Shown piece by piece: positions 16,661 through 25,966 of a stretch of DNA of 64,000 bases; the first letter of the stretch is position 1; each line of letters opens with the position of its first letter. Below the pieces are notes generated by a model. The model did not search any database, had not been told where the DNA came from, and saw nothing but the letters and a program-made list of their open reading frames with translations. The stretch comes from UBA6022 sp038319685 (lineage in GTDB: Bacteria; Patescibacteriota; Saccharimonadia; Saccharimonadales; Saccharimonadaceae): positions 138,614 through 202,613 of the forward strand of contig JBBQDN010000002.1 in NCBI GenBank assembly GCA_038319685.1. The letters are read 5' to 3'. The translations under genes and the position numbers were made by a program.

Positions 16661-17677
16661 CTAGACGTCTTCGCGCATTTCGGGATGATTGTTACTTCGT
16701 GGGTTCCGTGCAGCTACCGTTCGAAGGTCGTCATGTGCGTCAAACTCATCAACAATTTTGCGACCGATCATTGCTTCGATCACATCCTCAAGGCTCAGGA
16801 GACCAACTGTTTCTCGAAATTCATTCACCACAACAAACAGGTGATGATGGGTTCTCAGGAACGCGGCAAGTGCATGGGCCAGTGTTTGATTTGCCTTGAT
16901 ATAATACACACGTGGTTCCATAGCTGCTTCGGCAGTCGATGATTTTTTATTTGTGAGTGTCAAAAGATCATGCACGTGCAGCATCCCGATCACATGATCA
17001 ATATCCTGACCAATAACGGGAAATCGACTGTGTCCCGTCCGGTGAAGATCGTCAAGTGCCAGCGGGCCGAGTAGTTCAGTCCGGCGAACCGAATCGATCA
17101 CACTGCGGGGTGTCATAATTGATTCAACCAGCTGCCCGTCAAACTCGAGACTATGGGTGATGAATTGTTTTTCAGAACTAGTAAGAATCGTCCCACTCTC
17201 ACTCACAACATGAATGAGTTCTTCGCGTGACTGCAGGCGATTGTCGTTCGATTCACTGAGTGGCATGCTGCGTAAAAATGAAAATATTTTTGGAAACTTT
17301 TCGACAAACCCAAGCACTGCCTGTTCGTTGGTGTCGTATATTTTTTGAGACCTTTTTTGGATAAACGGTAGTCGAGCAATTGCACCGTATTCAAGTGCGA
17401 CAATCACCGCAATAATAACACCAATAAACCAGCCGAATCGAACAACCGAAAGTAACACAACAACAACGAGCAGCAAGGCACAGAGCACTCTCTGGAAAGA
17501 TATAATATCAACTAAAAGACTCTCACGGCGTTTCATACTGACTGCCGCTTTATCACCCTTTCCGGCACGTCGATCAATCTCGAACTGGCTCAGCCCACTA
17601 CGAACCGGTCGAAACCCCGCAGTCACAATAAGTAACAGCGCTGCTATAACGAAAATTAAAGTAATAAACACTATCAT
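16661..17677 (-). CDS. CNNM/CorC-like membrane protein with CBS domains
   Basis: 338 residues: an N-terminal membrane portion of three or so helices (about 1-22, 55-95), a cytoplasmic linker, then a CBS pair. The linker 'VDSVRRTELLG...RFPVIGQ' region begins with 'VESIMTPRSVIDSV', the usual entry to the first CBS domain. 'HLFVVVNEFRETVGLLSLEDVIEAM' closes the second. Such proteins are linked to Mg2+ or Co2+ efflux. The C-terminal CorC/HlyC transporter-associated domain is absent, so this is a short form. Confidence 0.8.
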   Translation of the reverse strand: MIVFITLIFVIAALLLIVTAGFRPVRSGLSQFEIDRRAGKGDKAAVSMKRRESLLVDIISFQRVLCALLLVVVVLLSVVRFGWFIGVIIAVIVALEYGAIARLPFIQKRSQKIYDTNEQAVLGFVEKFPKIFSFLRSMPLSESNDNRLQSREELIHVVSESGTILTSSEKQFITHSLEFDGQLVESIMTPRSVIDSVRRTELLGPLALDDLHRTGHSRFPVIGQDIDHVIGMLHVHDLLTLTNKKSSTAEAAMEPRVYYIKANQTLAHALAAFLRTHHHLFVVVNEFRETVGLLSLEDVIEAMIGRKIVDEFDAHDDLRTVAARNPRSNNHPEMREDV

Positions 17678-17684
17678 TATGACT

Positions 17685-17690
17685 ATTGTA
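17685..17690 (-). promoter_or_regulatory. -10 hexamer TACAAT for leaderless CBS-protein gene
   Basis: TACAAT on the minus strand, 7 bases before the ATG at 17677. Confidence 0.6.
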
Positions 17691-17756
17691 CCTTAAGTTG
17701 TTTGTGTTGTCCTACTGTTTTAGCTATACTATGTACAGTAAGCAAAAGGAGTACGT

Positions 17757-18461
17757 GTGAGTAAAAAAATGTGGATTATTTTCGTAGTCATTGTTGTCGT
17801 CCTATTCGGCGGATTAATAGTTCTATCGAACAAGAATAAGATTGACGTCAGCGGCGTTGATACAAACAAAGTCAATACGGGTGTCGAGCAGTCTGGTAAC
17901 GTCGCTGACCACGTATTTGGTAAAGCAAATAGTAAAGTCGTCCTGATTGAGTACGGTGACTTTCAGTGTCCTACTTGTGGTGGCGTTCATCCAACCATCA
18001 AATCAGTTACGGAAAAGTATAAGGATCAAGTTGCCTTTGTCTATCGTAACTTTCCTATCACCACCCTTCACCCGAACGCCCTAGCGGCAGCAGCAGCTGT
18101 TGAATCAGCTGGACTCCAGGGAAAATATTGGGAAATGCACAACAAGTTGTTCGAAAACCAGTCAGCCTGGAGTAGTCTATCTGCGTCGGATCGCACAACC
18201 TATTTCACCCAAACTGCTCGTGATCTTGGCGTCAACACAGATACATTCGTTAAAGATGTCGTCAGTGACAAAGTCAGCAAGAAAATCTCTTTCGACCAAG
18301 CAGTTGCAAAGAAAGTAAATGTTACCGGCACGCCAACTGTCTACCTTAATGGCAAGGTTGTTGAACTCTCAACACTCAATGACGCTGCTAAACTTGAATC
18401 AGTCATTACCATCGAACTCAAAGCGAACAATATCGACCTCCCAACAGCGGTTATTAAATAA
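17757..18461 (+). CDS. DsbA-family thiol oxidoreductase, membrane-anchored
   Basis: 234 residues with an N-terminal membrane anchor (5-24) and an extracytoplasmic thioredoxin-fold domain with the DsbA helical insertion. The active site is 'YGDFQCPTCGGVHP' (CPTC), and the cis-proline loop is 'NVTGTPTVYLNG'. It probably makes or shuffles disulfides in exported proteins. That fits the many secreted Cys-containing proteins encoded further on. The start is GTG with AAAGGAG 7 bases upstream; a TATACT promoter lies before it, so this gene has a normal leader, unlike many neighbours. Confidence 0.9.
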   Translation: MSKKMWIIFVVIVVVLFGGLIVLSNKNKIDVSGVDTNKVNTGVEQSGNVADHVFGKANSKVVLIEYGDFQCPTCGGVHPTIKSVTEKYKDQVAFVYRNFPITTLHPNALAAAAAVESAGLQGKYWEMHNKLFENQSAWSSLSASDRTTYFTQTARDLGVNTDTFVKDVVSDKVSKKISFDQAVAKKVNVTGTPTVYLNGKVVELSTLNDAAKLESVITIELKANNIDLPTAVIK

Positions 18462-18473
18462 CCCTTACGATAC

Positions 18474-18504
18474 AAAAACACCCCGGTGCCTTGGGGTGTT
18501 TTTT
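18474..18504. terminator. Bidirectional terminator between dsbA-like gene and small ORF
   Basis: A stem built on ACACCCC/GGGGTGT with an 8-base loop, A run before and T run after. It serves the plus-strand thiol oxidoreductase and any transcript arriving on the minus strand. Confidence 0.88.
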
Positions 18505-18525
18505 GTTGGATGAACCTAAGCGGTT

Positions 18526-18696
18526 CTAATGTGCGATATACAGTTGCCATTCGGCAGGCACCACATCCACTGCAATCTTTTTGCGTCTTGTAGACACAAA
18601 TTCGACAGCTATTGGCATGTGATTGGTACTCCTTGTACTATGAACAGCCGTGCGCGCTTCGACCTTTAATTTAGTGTTTGGCGCAAGGCACATCAT
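18526..18696 (-). CDS. Possible small basic protein (up to 56 aa)
   Basis: An open frame ATG ATG ... TAG encodes a 56-residue protein beginning 'MMCLAPNTKLKVEART' and ending 'VDVVPAEWQLYIAH'. An internal ATG at 18618 has a good AAGGAG 9 bases upstream and would give 30 residues. The bidirectional terminator at 18474-18504 lies directly downstream. No family is recognised. The ribosome-binding site and terminator are the only support. Confidence 0.35.
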   Translation of the reverse strand: MMCLAPNTKLKVEARTAVHSTRSTNHMPIAVEFVSTRRKKIAVDVVPAEWQLYIAH

Positions 18697-18762
18697 TAAT
18701 AGTACCAGTCGTGTTTATCCACGTCAAGTCGTGCGCTATTACATAACGCTACTGTTTTTATA

Positions 18763-19683
18763 TTAAAATACTTTGAAGCGTTTCGCAAGTATATAAACGG
18801 TTAAAATTAACAACACCGTAAAACTAAATATCACCAAAAATGCGATGGGTGCGTCCTGGAACGGTAAAGCGACATTCATACCATACATACCGTAAAATAC
18901 ATTAGGAAGCGCGATTAAGACCGTCAGGGCGGTCAATGTCTTCATACGCTGGTTGAGGATATTATTCGCAATCGTACTGTAGGCATTTCGAATACTCGCC
19001 ACGTTCTGTGTATGACTATCGATTGCCACAAGATTCTGGCGAATATGCAGCAGTATATCCCCTAGCGACTCGCGCTCGCCTGGCGATTCGATCGTTTCAT
19101 ATAATCGTTCAGAAACAACCAGCATATTACTGAGGTTCATGTGATACTCATTGAGATTTGATTCAATCGTCACAAAATGGATAAAGTCCGCATTGGTTAC
19201 ATCATGAGTTTGTAATCGTCGTCCAGTATCTTTGATATACTTTGCCGTCTGTTGCATTAACGATTCATACTCGCTTACCACCGACGCAAACATTGCCAGT
19301 AATAGTCCGATCGAATCATTTGATCGGACAGGCACTTTGGCGGCAAAATCTGAATGTTCACCGTGCTCACCGGCCGACAAACTAACGAACACTGATCCTT
19401 TGACTGCCAGCAGTAAGGGTGACGTTACCAGGTCGCCGTGGGGTGTCCGCGTCGCAACACGGACAAATACATACAGGCCAGCATGGTTGGCTTCGACACG
19501 AGGCAATTCATGTTTGTCCAGGACGTCACGAAGAATATTCCCATCCATCCCATATCGTTCTTCAACCTCATCAAGGTCAGCCTGCGTGATATTATTCCCA
19601 AATACCCACACACTCCTTGCAGGTGGGGTCGTCACTTTTTGAAACGTTTCGCCGATAGAATGGCGAACAAAATACTGAATCAT
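18763..19683 (-). CDS. corA: CorA-family divalent metal ion transporter
   Basis: Mg2+/Co2+ channel of the CorA type. A long cytoplasmic N-terminal domain ends in helices that lead to two C-terminal membrane segments. The pore signature 'YGMYGMNVALP' (GMN motif) joins TM1 ('LTALTVLIALPNVF') and TM2 ('IAFLVIFSFTVLLILTVYIL'). The basic tail is 'AKRFKVF'. The start at 19683 ('MIQYFVRHS') is preferred. A longer frame to 19719 would begin inside the terminator of the next gene. Confidence 0.9.
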   Translation of the reverse strand: MIQYFVRHSIGETFQKVTTPPARSVWVFGNNITQADLDEVEERYGMDGNILRDVLDKHELPRVEANHAGLYVFVRVATRTPHGDLVTSPLLLAVKGSVFVSLSAGEHGEHSDFAAKVPVRSNDSIGLLLAMFASVVSEYESLMQQTAKYIKDTGRRLQTHDVTNADFIHFVTIESNLNEYHMNLSNMLVVSERLYETIESPGERESLGDILLHIRQNLVAIDSHTQNVASIRNAYSTIANNILNQRMKTLTALTVLIALPNVFYGMYGMNVALPFQDAPIAFLVIFSFTVLLILTVYILAKRFKVF

Positions 19684-19715
19684 ATACATAAGCAGTATAT
19701 ATGAATCAGACTTAA

Positions 19716-19746
19716 ACAAAAAGAGAGCCCTTTTTGCTGGACTCTC
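19716..19746 (-). terminator. Terminator after the DHA2 exporter gene
   Basis: GAGAG/CTCTC stem extended by two G-C pairs, 8-base loop, T run on the minus strand. Confidence 0.75.
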
Positions 19747-19764
19747 ATTTTTGCACTATTGCGA

Positions 19765-21450
19765 CTATTCGCCGGGTGTTTCATCCGCTGTTGCAGCTTT
19801 TAAAACACGCTCTTTGATAAACAATGTCAGGATGAATGCTGTCCCCATCAGACCAGCCGTGACCATAAACACACTGTGCATACTTTGTGCGAATGCATTG
19901 ATAATCTTTTGGTTAAAGGTATCTTGATTTGCCTGGAACGTATCAGTAACTTTTTTGGCCACTGGTTCAGGCAAAGACTGCACTTGTTTTATGACTGCAT
20001 CATTCGCCAGCTGTTTCATCGTTGGGGTGTTAATATTCAGTAACGTATTTGCGTCATATATATCACCGAGTTTTTTAACTTCGGATGATTGTGACAATTG
20101 CTGCACATAGGCATCTTGGTGCATATCAGGAAGAGCGGCGGTAATGCCCAGTGTGAGCATACTACCAAATACTGCTGTACCGATTGTCGATCCAAGCCCA
20201 CGAAATAGCTGGCTTGAACTCGTCGCCTGACCAAGTTCTTCTTGCTTGAACTCTGCCTGAACGGCAATTGTCAGCAGCGGCATCGCTACGCCAATACCCA
20301 CACCGACACCAACCATGATGATCGCTTCTTGCAGGAAAGGACTGGTCGGAACGAGTGTTGTCAGTAGCGCAAGAGAAATTGTTCCTACGACAAATCCGAT
20401 CATCATAAGCCGCTTGTAACTACCGAATTTAGACACTAATTGTCCCGTCACGACGCTGGCAACGACAAGACCGCCAATCATCGGAAGCAACATCAGACCA
20501 GATTCGGTTGGGCTAGCACCAAATACCTGCTGATTAAACTGCGTTAGGTACAGTATCGATCCTAGCATAGCTGCACCAACAAAGGCCGCGATTCCCATAA
20601 CGAGAAGGAAATTACGGTTCTTGAAAAATGACAATTCAATAATAGGTTCCTTGGCACGTTTTTCGACCCATATAAGTGCAGTAATGCTCACAGCAACAAT
20701 CGTAAACATAATAATTCGCAGTTGCAGTAAATTAATACTGAGCGCTGTCATGACATCGGCAAAAATAGATGCCGTATTATCAACTGCCAGGATGAGTGTT
20801 CCAAGCGCCAGAGCCAGCAGAGCAGCACCGATATAGTCGACTCTCGGTTTATTTTCATGTTTTAGTGGTGGACAAAAAATTGCAATGATCGTAAATGCAG
20901 CAATACCAACTGGAATGTTAATAAAGAAGGTCCAACGCCAGTCAGTCACAACACCAAAGAAGTTGTGACTCTCGGTCAAAAACCCACCCAGTAGTGGACC
21001 GATGATTGACGAAATACCAAAAACGGCACCAATCATTCCCTGCCATTTACCACGTTCACGAGCAGCAAAAAGGTCACCGACAATCGTAAAAGCGTTGGCG
21101 GTAATAATACCCCCACCGATTCCCTGAACGGCACGCCACAAAATCAACTGACCGACGTCAGCGCTCATTCCACTAAATAGTGATCCTGCTGCAAAAATAG
21201 CTACACCGATGAGTAGAATATTACGCCTACCAAATAGATCTGACAATTTACCAGCAATTGGTACCGTAATCGTTGTCGTAATCAGGTACGCCGTAACAAT
21301 CCAGCTCAGTGAGCTAAAGGCGTTAAATTCTTGGACAATCTTGCCAAGTGCAGTTGAAATAATCGTCTGGTCAAGTGCCACCAAAAACAAACTGGCCATG
21401 ACCGAAATCATGATAATTAATTTACTACGAATATCTAAATGGTGATTCAT
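19765..21450 (-). CDS. MFS drug exporter, DHA2 (EmrB/QacA) family
   Basis: 561 residues and about 14 membrane segments, the DHA2 size. The N-terminal 'SLFLVALDQTIISTALGKIV', then 'WIVTAYLITTTITVPIAGKL' and motif A-like 'LSDLFGRRNILLIG', are standard. A long loop between the last two helices carries polar residues ('TFQANQDTFNQKI'). It exports hydrophobic toxic compounds in exchange for protons. Its ATG overlaps the stop of the AbrB-type regulator, so the two are co-translated and the regulator probably controls the pair. Confidence 0.92.
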   Translation of the reverse strand: MNHHLDIRSKLIIMISVMASLFLVALDQTIISTALGKIVQEFNAFSSLSWIVTAYLITTTITVPIAGKLSDLFGRRNILLIGVAIFAAGSLFSGMSADVGQLILWRAVQGIGGGIITANAFTIVGDLFAARERGKWQGMIGAVFGISSIIGPLLGGFLTESHNFFGVVTDWRWTFFINIPVGIAAFTIIAIFCPPLKHENKPRVDYIGAALLALALGTLILAVDNTASIFADVMTALSINLLQLRIIMFTIVAVSITALIWVEKRAKEPIIELSFFKNRNFLLVMGIAAFVGAAMLGSILYLTQFNQQVFGASPTESGLMLLPMIGGLVVASVVTGQLVSKFGSYKRLMMIGFVVGTISLALLTTLVPTSPFLQEAIIMVGVGVGIGVAMPLLTIAVQAEFKQEELGQATSSSQLFRGLGSTIGTAVFGSMLTLGITAALPDMHQDAYVQQLSQSSEVKKLGDIYDANTLLNINTPTMKQLANDAVIKQVQSLPEPVAKKVTDTFQANQDTFNQKIINAFAQSMHSVFMVTAGLMGTAFILTLFIKERVLKAATADETPGE

Positions 21451-21704
21451 TTTTGTGCCTCTTGTTTATCATTTTTAAGTGCGCGGAAACTATCTGCCTG
21501 AGCAGTCAGATGCTGAACCATTTGCTCAAGTGCTTCTTCTTTAAGCAGCCCCAAGAACCCTCCGTCAGTTGCACCGACGACATACAAACGGTCACCTGAC
21601 TCAATTCCCATAGCTTCACGAGCCTCTGCGGGAATGACGATCTGACCTTTGCTACCGACCGTTGCCGTGCCGTATAGTTTTTTATCCATAAGTGGCGAGC
21701 CCAT
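21447..21704 (-). CDS. AbrB/SpoVT-type DNA-binding protein
   Basis: 85 residues with the swapped-hairpin AbrB motif 'ATVGSKGQIVIPAEAREAMG' followed by 'IESGDRLYVVG'. The rest is a short helical tail. Such proteins are transition-state regulators or antitoxins. Here the co-translated downstream partner is a drug exporter, which suggests local regulation of efflux. The start at 21704 is chosen for the AGGAGG 4 bases upstream; a GTG 24 bases earlier lacks one. Confidence 0.85.
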   Translation of the reverse strand: MGSPLMDKKLYGTATVGSKGQIVIPAEAREAMGIESGDRLYVVGATDGGFLGLLKEEALEQMVQHLTAQADSFRALKNDKQEAQK

Positions 21705-21733
21705 TGAGCCTCCTTTTGTATTATTCACACTTA

Positions 21734-21763
21734 ATAGTACTACAAGTATGAAATGTGTGTCAA
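21734..21763 (-). promoter_or_regulatory. Promoter of abrB-like/DHA2 operon with direct repeats
   Basis: TTGACA (21758-21763), an 18-base spacer and TACTAT (21734-21739). The element CATACTTG occurs twice here, once across the -35 and once in the spacer, and may be the site of the AbrB-type protein (inference). Confidence 0.6.
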
Positions 21764-21833
21764 GTATGTTTCCGTGCGAGTTTTAACTATTGGACAACTG
21801 GTGACGGTGGGTAGAGAAATGTAAGTTAGGTGA

Positions 21834-22877
21834 CTAACGTGAAAGGCTTCGCGTTTGTTGGGCTTGTAAAATATCAGCTCGTTCACGTGTTAATTCACGG
21901 TACTGTTTTGCATGGACAAGTAGCTGATTTTTCTGCATCATTGGAAGATCAAAAATCCGAAGTAGCAATCCATCAATAGATTTTGTCATCGAACGAGTTA
22001 TTTCGAGGGATACCTCGACAGGGTCAGTTGTGGCACTGTCGATATAGCCTTCTCTAAACGTTTGTGTTTCAGTTTCAAAAATTGCAAGTCGTTTAGCGGC
22101 GCTTATTGCATCACTTGTTGGTAGTTTGGCAATGTGCTTTTCATATTGATTCCGAAGCCCAAGCACAACTATAAGATCGACGTTCATGTCGAGGATATCG
22201 CCGAGTAGCATACCGTTTGCAGTTCGGAGTTCATGTATCCGCAACTGTATGCATGCAAGTCGCGCCTGTTCGGCTCGAATAACATTCCTACGTTCAGCGC
22301 GAATACGTCGGGCAGCTACGGCTCGTTTTAAAAATGATGCGTACGGATCGATAATAGTCATTTCCTGTTGCTGTGCCACGTATTTATACATCATATACGA
22401 AACATATCGGTCTTTGAGATCAAAGATTTCTTGCTGAAACATCAACAGCAGATCAGCGATATGCGCACGCTGCTTGCGGTAGGTGTCCTTTTTCTTATCA
22501 AGCGGATAAAGTCGAACGGTAAATTTTCGTATCGCATCGGATTCACGCATATTAATAACCTGATGGATAGTTGATTGTACCTCATCAGTATCGAGAACTA
22601 GATGCTTCATCATTGCGTTACGAAACATCAGGTCAGAACGTTTTGTCCGCAGGGTGTGACTAACCGGTAGCAGCATGTCTTTCCATAATATTAGTACGTC
22701 GTAGGGCGTCGCACTAGTAGATTCAAATTTGTCGATAAACACACGGTCATGCACGTTAAATGATTCGTACGCGCTGGTGGCAGCGCGTCGAAAGGCCTCG
22801 CGATCTGTTGTCGCGAGATCAGTATAGAGTTTCACTGTTGTCTGTTCGCGGTCATAGATCGACAAAGAATCGTTCAT
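21834..22877 (-). CDS. Hypothetical helical protein (347 aa)
   Basis: A soluble, largely helical protein rich in Arg, Glu and Ala ('RRIRAERRNVIRAEQARLAC'), probably with coiled-coil stretches. It has no signal peptide or membrane helix. The start at 22877 falls two bases after the previous gene's stop; the longer frame would overlap that gene. It forms a two-gene operon with the 163-residue protein upstream. No family is recognised. Confidence 0.6.
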   Translation of the reverse strand: MNDSLSIYDREQTTVKLYTDLATTDREAFRRAATSAYESFNVHDRVFIDKFESTSATPYDVLILWKDMLLPVSHTLRTKRSDLMFRNAMMKHLVLDTDEVQSTIHQVINMRESDAIRKFTVRLYPLDKKKDTYRKQRAHIADLLLMFQQEIFDLKDRYVSYMMYKYVAQQQEMTIIDPYASFLKRAVAARRIRAERRNVIRAEQARLACIQLRIHELRTANGMLLGDILDMNVDLIVVLGLRNQYEKHIAKLPTSDAISAAKRLAIFETETQTFREGYIDSATTDPVEVSLEITRSMTKSIDGLLLRIFDLPMMQKNQLLVHAKQYRELTRERADILQAQQTRSLSR

Positions 22878-22879
22878 GA

Positions 22880-23371
22880 CTACTGTACCTTCATTCGCAT
22901 ATAAGAAAAATTGTCCGATTTTTGCCAACGAGGCGACGCAGTGTTATAGCTACGAATTTCACCGCTAATTTTTGCGATCTGAATCAGGGCCGGACTATAG
23001 GGGCTAAGGGTTCGATAATACGATCGTTCTTGGTCTGTTTCCAGTGTACGTCCAGGATAGGCATGTAAAAACGCCTCGTGGCCATGACGCATGAAATACG
23101 TTTCTTCGCCGTGAGGTGGCAAATAGGTCTCGGGTTCGATACCCATTGATTTTACGATATGTTGTACGTCCAGAAGTGTGAGTGGGTCTTGAGATTCACA
23201 CAGTGCGTACATAGTGTGTTGATCTGTCCGGAAGATGGTCGTATAGGAGTTTTTACCCGTCTGAATATCATCAAAAATAATGCTTTTGACATGTAGATTG
23301 ACGTTAAACTTTTCCTTTGACAACTGCTCTATTTGAGCAATTTTCATAAGATTATACTCACTGTTGGTCAT
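22880..23371 (-). CDS. Hypothetical protein (163 aa)
   Basis: A soluble alpha/beta protein with no recognised family. The segment 'YLPPHGEETYFMRHGHEAFLHAYPGR' is rich in His and acidic residues and could bind a metal, but no known motif fits. A TATAAT hexamer lies 9 bases before the ATG, so the transcript has almost no leader. It is followed at once by the 347-residue helical protein. Confidence 0.6.
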   Translation of the reverse strand: MTNSEYNLMKIAQIEQLSKEKFNVNLHVKSIIFDDIQTGKNSYTTIFRTDQHTMYALCESQDPLTLLDVQHIVKSMGIEPETYLPPHGEETYFMRHGHEAFLHAYPGRTLETDQERSYYRTLSPYSPALIQIAKISGEIRSYNTASPRWQKSDNFSYMRMKVQ

Positions 23372-23466
23372 TATGTCTTTATTATAGCAGTTATATGCAG
23401 TAATGTCAACTATGTACCATTATACTCACCTCTATCCGGTGTTAGTACGCTGATTCGTACACAGAA

Positions 23467-23670
23467 TTAGACGCCGAGTACAGAAAGTAAGTGGTAGATG
23501 ACATATACTGGCCAGACAATTGCCTGCAAAAGTCCCAAAACAACATCCAAAAACCCACCAGATGTTTGATGAATAAAGTATATAGCCGCACCAATGTAGG
23601 CCAGGAACAATATAAATCCTGATGGCCCTGCTTGGTTGATGACTTTGACTGTTTTATCGTGATGACTCAT
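23467..23670 (-). CDS. Small two-helix membrane protein (67 aa)
   Basis: Two membrane helices ('GFILFLAYIGAAIYFIHQT' and 'LGLLQAIVWPVYVIYHLL') after the short polar start 'MSHHDKTVKVINQAGPS'. The type is common in Saccharibacteria and has no known function. AGGAGG lies 8 bases before the ATG at 23670. A longer frame reaching to 23925 overlaps the DUF916-like gene and is not used. It follows that gene by 28 bases and may be co-transcribed with it. Confidence 0.7.
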   Translation of the reverse strand: MSHHDKTVKVINQAGPSGFILFLAYIGAAIYFIHQTSGGFLDVVLGLLQAIVWPVYVIYHLLSVLGV

Positions 23671-23698
23671 AACAAGTACCTCCTCACTATATTGTAAG

Positions 23699-24715
23699 CT
23701 ATTGTCGACGGAATCCGCCACGATGCCCATGTAGCCCATGACGCCCACGATTACGCATGTAGAGCCAGATCCCAACGATGACGCCAACAATAGCAAGTAC
23801 TCCAACAATTGTCGCGATAATAAGCATTTGAGGAACCACCCAGAATGACTTGGTAACTTCGATAGTTTGGTTCTTTTTGCCGTAGGTAAAAGTTGCGCTG
23901 ACCGTATAGTGACCAAAACTACCAATATTTTTTAGGGGGATATCCCAACGACGCGCTCCGTCAGGAAGAATCATCTCGCGTGGATTATTATTATTAAAGT
24001 CAGTTTCATAAATAACCTTGTCACCTTCTTTGACGGACACCTTACCAAATGGGCCCATCTGCACGTTGCCTTTGTTTTGGAACCGCACTGATGCCTGTAG
24101 GTCGTTTGAACTACCGAAGTTTGTACCAGCTATACCACCTTGCTGAATGTCAAAATCACTGAGTTCGAGTTTTTCGACGGTATCACCAGGTACTGTCAAT
24201 AGAATTAACGACGCAACGCTAGCACTAAGGTTTACCTGCCCACCATCGGCGGGCGAGGTTGGTGCAAAACGTACCGCGCCAAAGTAGCCACCAGCCTGTG
24301 CTGTTTTTGGCACAGTAATAACAACATTGATCGTGATTGCTTTACCGGCTGGAATTATCACATCGGTCAGAGGTGTCATGAATCTTTTAAGACTATGTGT
24401 CGGCGCGTACTTGTCAGCGTCTAAAATCAGTGCCGGGGTACCACGCTCGTCACCGGATACAAAGTCATTCTCAATCGGACGAACCGTAATTGGAGATTTC
24501 GTAAGGTTTGTAACTGTCGTTTGGACTATTTTACTCGCACCTGGCAAAATTTCAACATCTGAACGGACGGGTGAAACCTTGAGTGTATTTGCTGCGGCAT
24601 TTTCAGCTGCCGCAACCGAATGTGATCCGACAAACAATGTGGCCACTGCCACCAACGCTATTACTACCGCTACTACAATTCGAATATCCGTGTGAACACG
24701 TCGTTCTACTAACAT
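23699..24715 (-). CDS. DUF916-like (WxL-interacting) membrane-anchored surface protein
   Basis: 338 residues: signal peptide (about 12-37), two extracytoplasmic beta-sandwich domains, a C-terminal membrane helix near 295-317 and the basic tail 'RNRGRHGLHGHRGGFRRQ'. The first domain opens 'LKVSPVRSDVEILPGASK' and contains 'VVITVPKTAQAGGYFGAVRF'. This is the pattern of DUF916 proteins, which in Firmicutes bind peptidoglycan and WxL-domain partners. A second copy of the type lies at 27055-28113, with secreted WxL-like proteins around both, so an anchor role for those proteins is inferred. Confidence 0.75.
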   Translation of the reverse strand: MLVERRVHTDIRIVVAVVIALVAVATLFVGSHSVAAAENAAANTLKVSPVRSDVEILPGASKIVQTTVTNLTKSPITVRPIENDFVSGDERGTPALILDADKYAPTHSLKRFMTPLTDVIIPAGKAITINVVITVPKTAQAGGYFGAVRFAPTSPADGGQVNLSASVASLILLTVPGDTVEKLELSDFDIQQGGIAGTNFGSSNDLQASVRFQNKGNVQMGPFGKVSVKEGDKVIYETDFNNNNPREMILPDGARRWDIPLKNIGSFGHYTVSATFTYGKKNQTIEVTKSFWVVPQMLIIATIVGVLAIVGVIVGIWLYMRNRGRHGLHGHRGGFRRQ

Positions 24716-24791
24716 ACCTTATTTCCCCTTTACGTAATTACTTTCCATAATAACAGATACGCTTATGTTTGCAAACAGTCTATCAATAAAA

Positions 24792-24816
24792 CAACACCCC
24801 CGATAAAGGGGTGTTG
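24792..24816 (-). terminator. Terminator after the 24836-25966 gene
   Basis: Perfect 9-bp stem CAACACCCC/GGGGTGTTG with a 7-base loop and T run on the minus strand. Confidence 0.88.
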
Positions 24817-24835
24817 TCATGAAAGCAACGTAAGG

Positions 24836-25966
24836 TTAGAATTTACCGGTTGCGATCAAGCTAAGATTTGTCGAATATAGACCCGCTGGCGTATCGTTAC
24901 CGATACTTGCACCAAAAGTAAGCGCTATATTCTTGTTATTCACAGGACCATTATTTGTATCGAGGAATGGATCACCAAACGAGCTAGTAACACCGGTCGA
25001 ATTATTCGCAAGATAGTTCAAAGCGTAGCTCGACGTATTGTAGCCCGAGCCCGTAACTGGCTGAAACGTCCCATTTGCTATAGTAGAAGGTGTATCAGTC
25101 GAAGTTGCCGTCTTGACACCGAACTTTGCCTCACCAGCAGCGATACCGCCAACAAGAGCAGGGACGATATCACAGACTGCTGCACCAACGCGCTTCATTC
25201 CGCCACAATCAGTTGCACTCTTAAGGTGTACGACGGCACCACCTACGGCATTCGTTGAAATTTGTGTATTCAGCACGCCTGTACTGACAGCACTTGAGTT
25301 AAGTGCGACAACACTACCCACTGTTTCACCGATTGTTAGGACCGGTGAGTCTGCTCCCGCACAGTTTGCAGTTGGAAGCGTTTTTGATATGCAGAAGGTC
25401 ATAGTTTCAAGCACAGCACCCGAAACGCCGACAGTAGGCGTAATTGCAATCGCAACGCCGCCGTCGTCTTTGTGTGCACCAACAACATCCGGGTTCGCCG
25501 AAGTGTATCCAGCAGCGTCAGTCCCGTCGGTATACGTGACGATACGTGCATACAGTGGGTCTGCCGCAGATGGATTTGTAATGCCAGCTATATCTACAGA
25601 AATAGCAGTTGTCGCACCGATGGTACCTGTTACGGTAACTTTGTTTGTCGCACCTGTCACGCTGGTAAAGCCAGAGGTGCTGGAAGTTGCGCCGGCAGAA
25701 GTGAACCCGGATGGTGCAGTACATGTTTGGCCAAGAACGGGACTGTTGCTACAAAATTCAACAACAAATGCACCAGCAGCCTGTACTGAAGTAAAGTTGA
25801 CCTTGTAATTTACATTTGTTGCAGCAACCGATGAGCTACTGAGTTCAATCGAACGATTACTGACCTGAGCAGCTGATACTAATGCTGGTATTACGGTTGC
25901 GAACAGTAGCGCAAATGCCGCAACCACATATCCGGCTTGGCGGTTCAATAATTTCATAGATTTCAT
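24836..25966 (-). CDS. Secreted surface protein, VLETM / PAGxY family, copy 1
   Basis: 376 residues, signal peptide (about 10-32, ending 'LVSAA'), Ser/Thr/Gly/Ala-rich beta structure. It shares four features with the genes at 28170, 29362 and 31773. These are an opening 'RSIELSSS'-like segment, a central 'VLETMTFC' with a later Cys, 'STNAVGGAVVHL', and a final 'TPAGLYSTNLSLIATGKF'. The last segment resembles the end of WxL domains with the Trp replaced. It probably coats the cell surface through the DUF916-like partners (inference). It has its own terminator. Confidence 0.7.
   Translation of the reverse strand: MKSMKLLNRQAGYVVAAFALLFATVIPALVSAAQVSNRSIELSSSSVAATNVNYKVNFTSVQAAGAFVVEFCSNSPVLGQTCTAPSGFTSAGATSSTSGFTSVTGATNKVTVTGTIGATTAISVDIAGITNPSAADPLYARIVTYTDGTDAAGYTSANPDVVGAHKDDGGVAIAITPTVGVSGAVLETMTFCISKTLPTANCAGADSPVLTIGETVGSVVALNSSAVSTGVLNTQISTNAVGGAVVHLKSATDCGGMKRVGAAVCDIVPALVGGIAAGEAKFGVKTATSTDTPSTIANGTFQPVTGSGYNTSSYALNYLANNSTGVTSSFGDPFLDTNNGPVNNKNIALTFGASIGNDTPAGLYSTNLSLIATGKF

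Noticed and set aside
23467..23925. 152-residue reading of the small membrane gene
   Set aside because: The extension overlaps the DUF916-like gene in another frame; the internal ATG at 23670 has AGGAGG and gives a clean two-helix protein.
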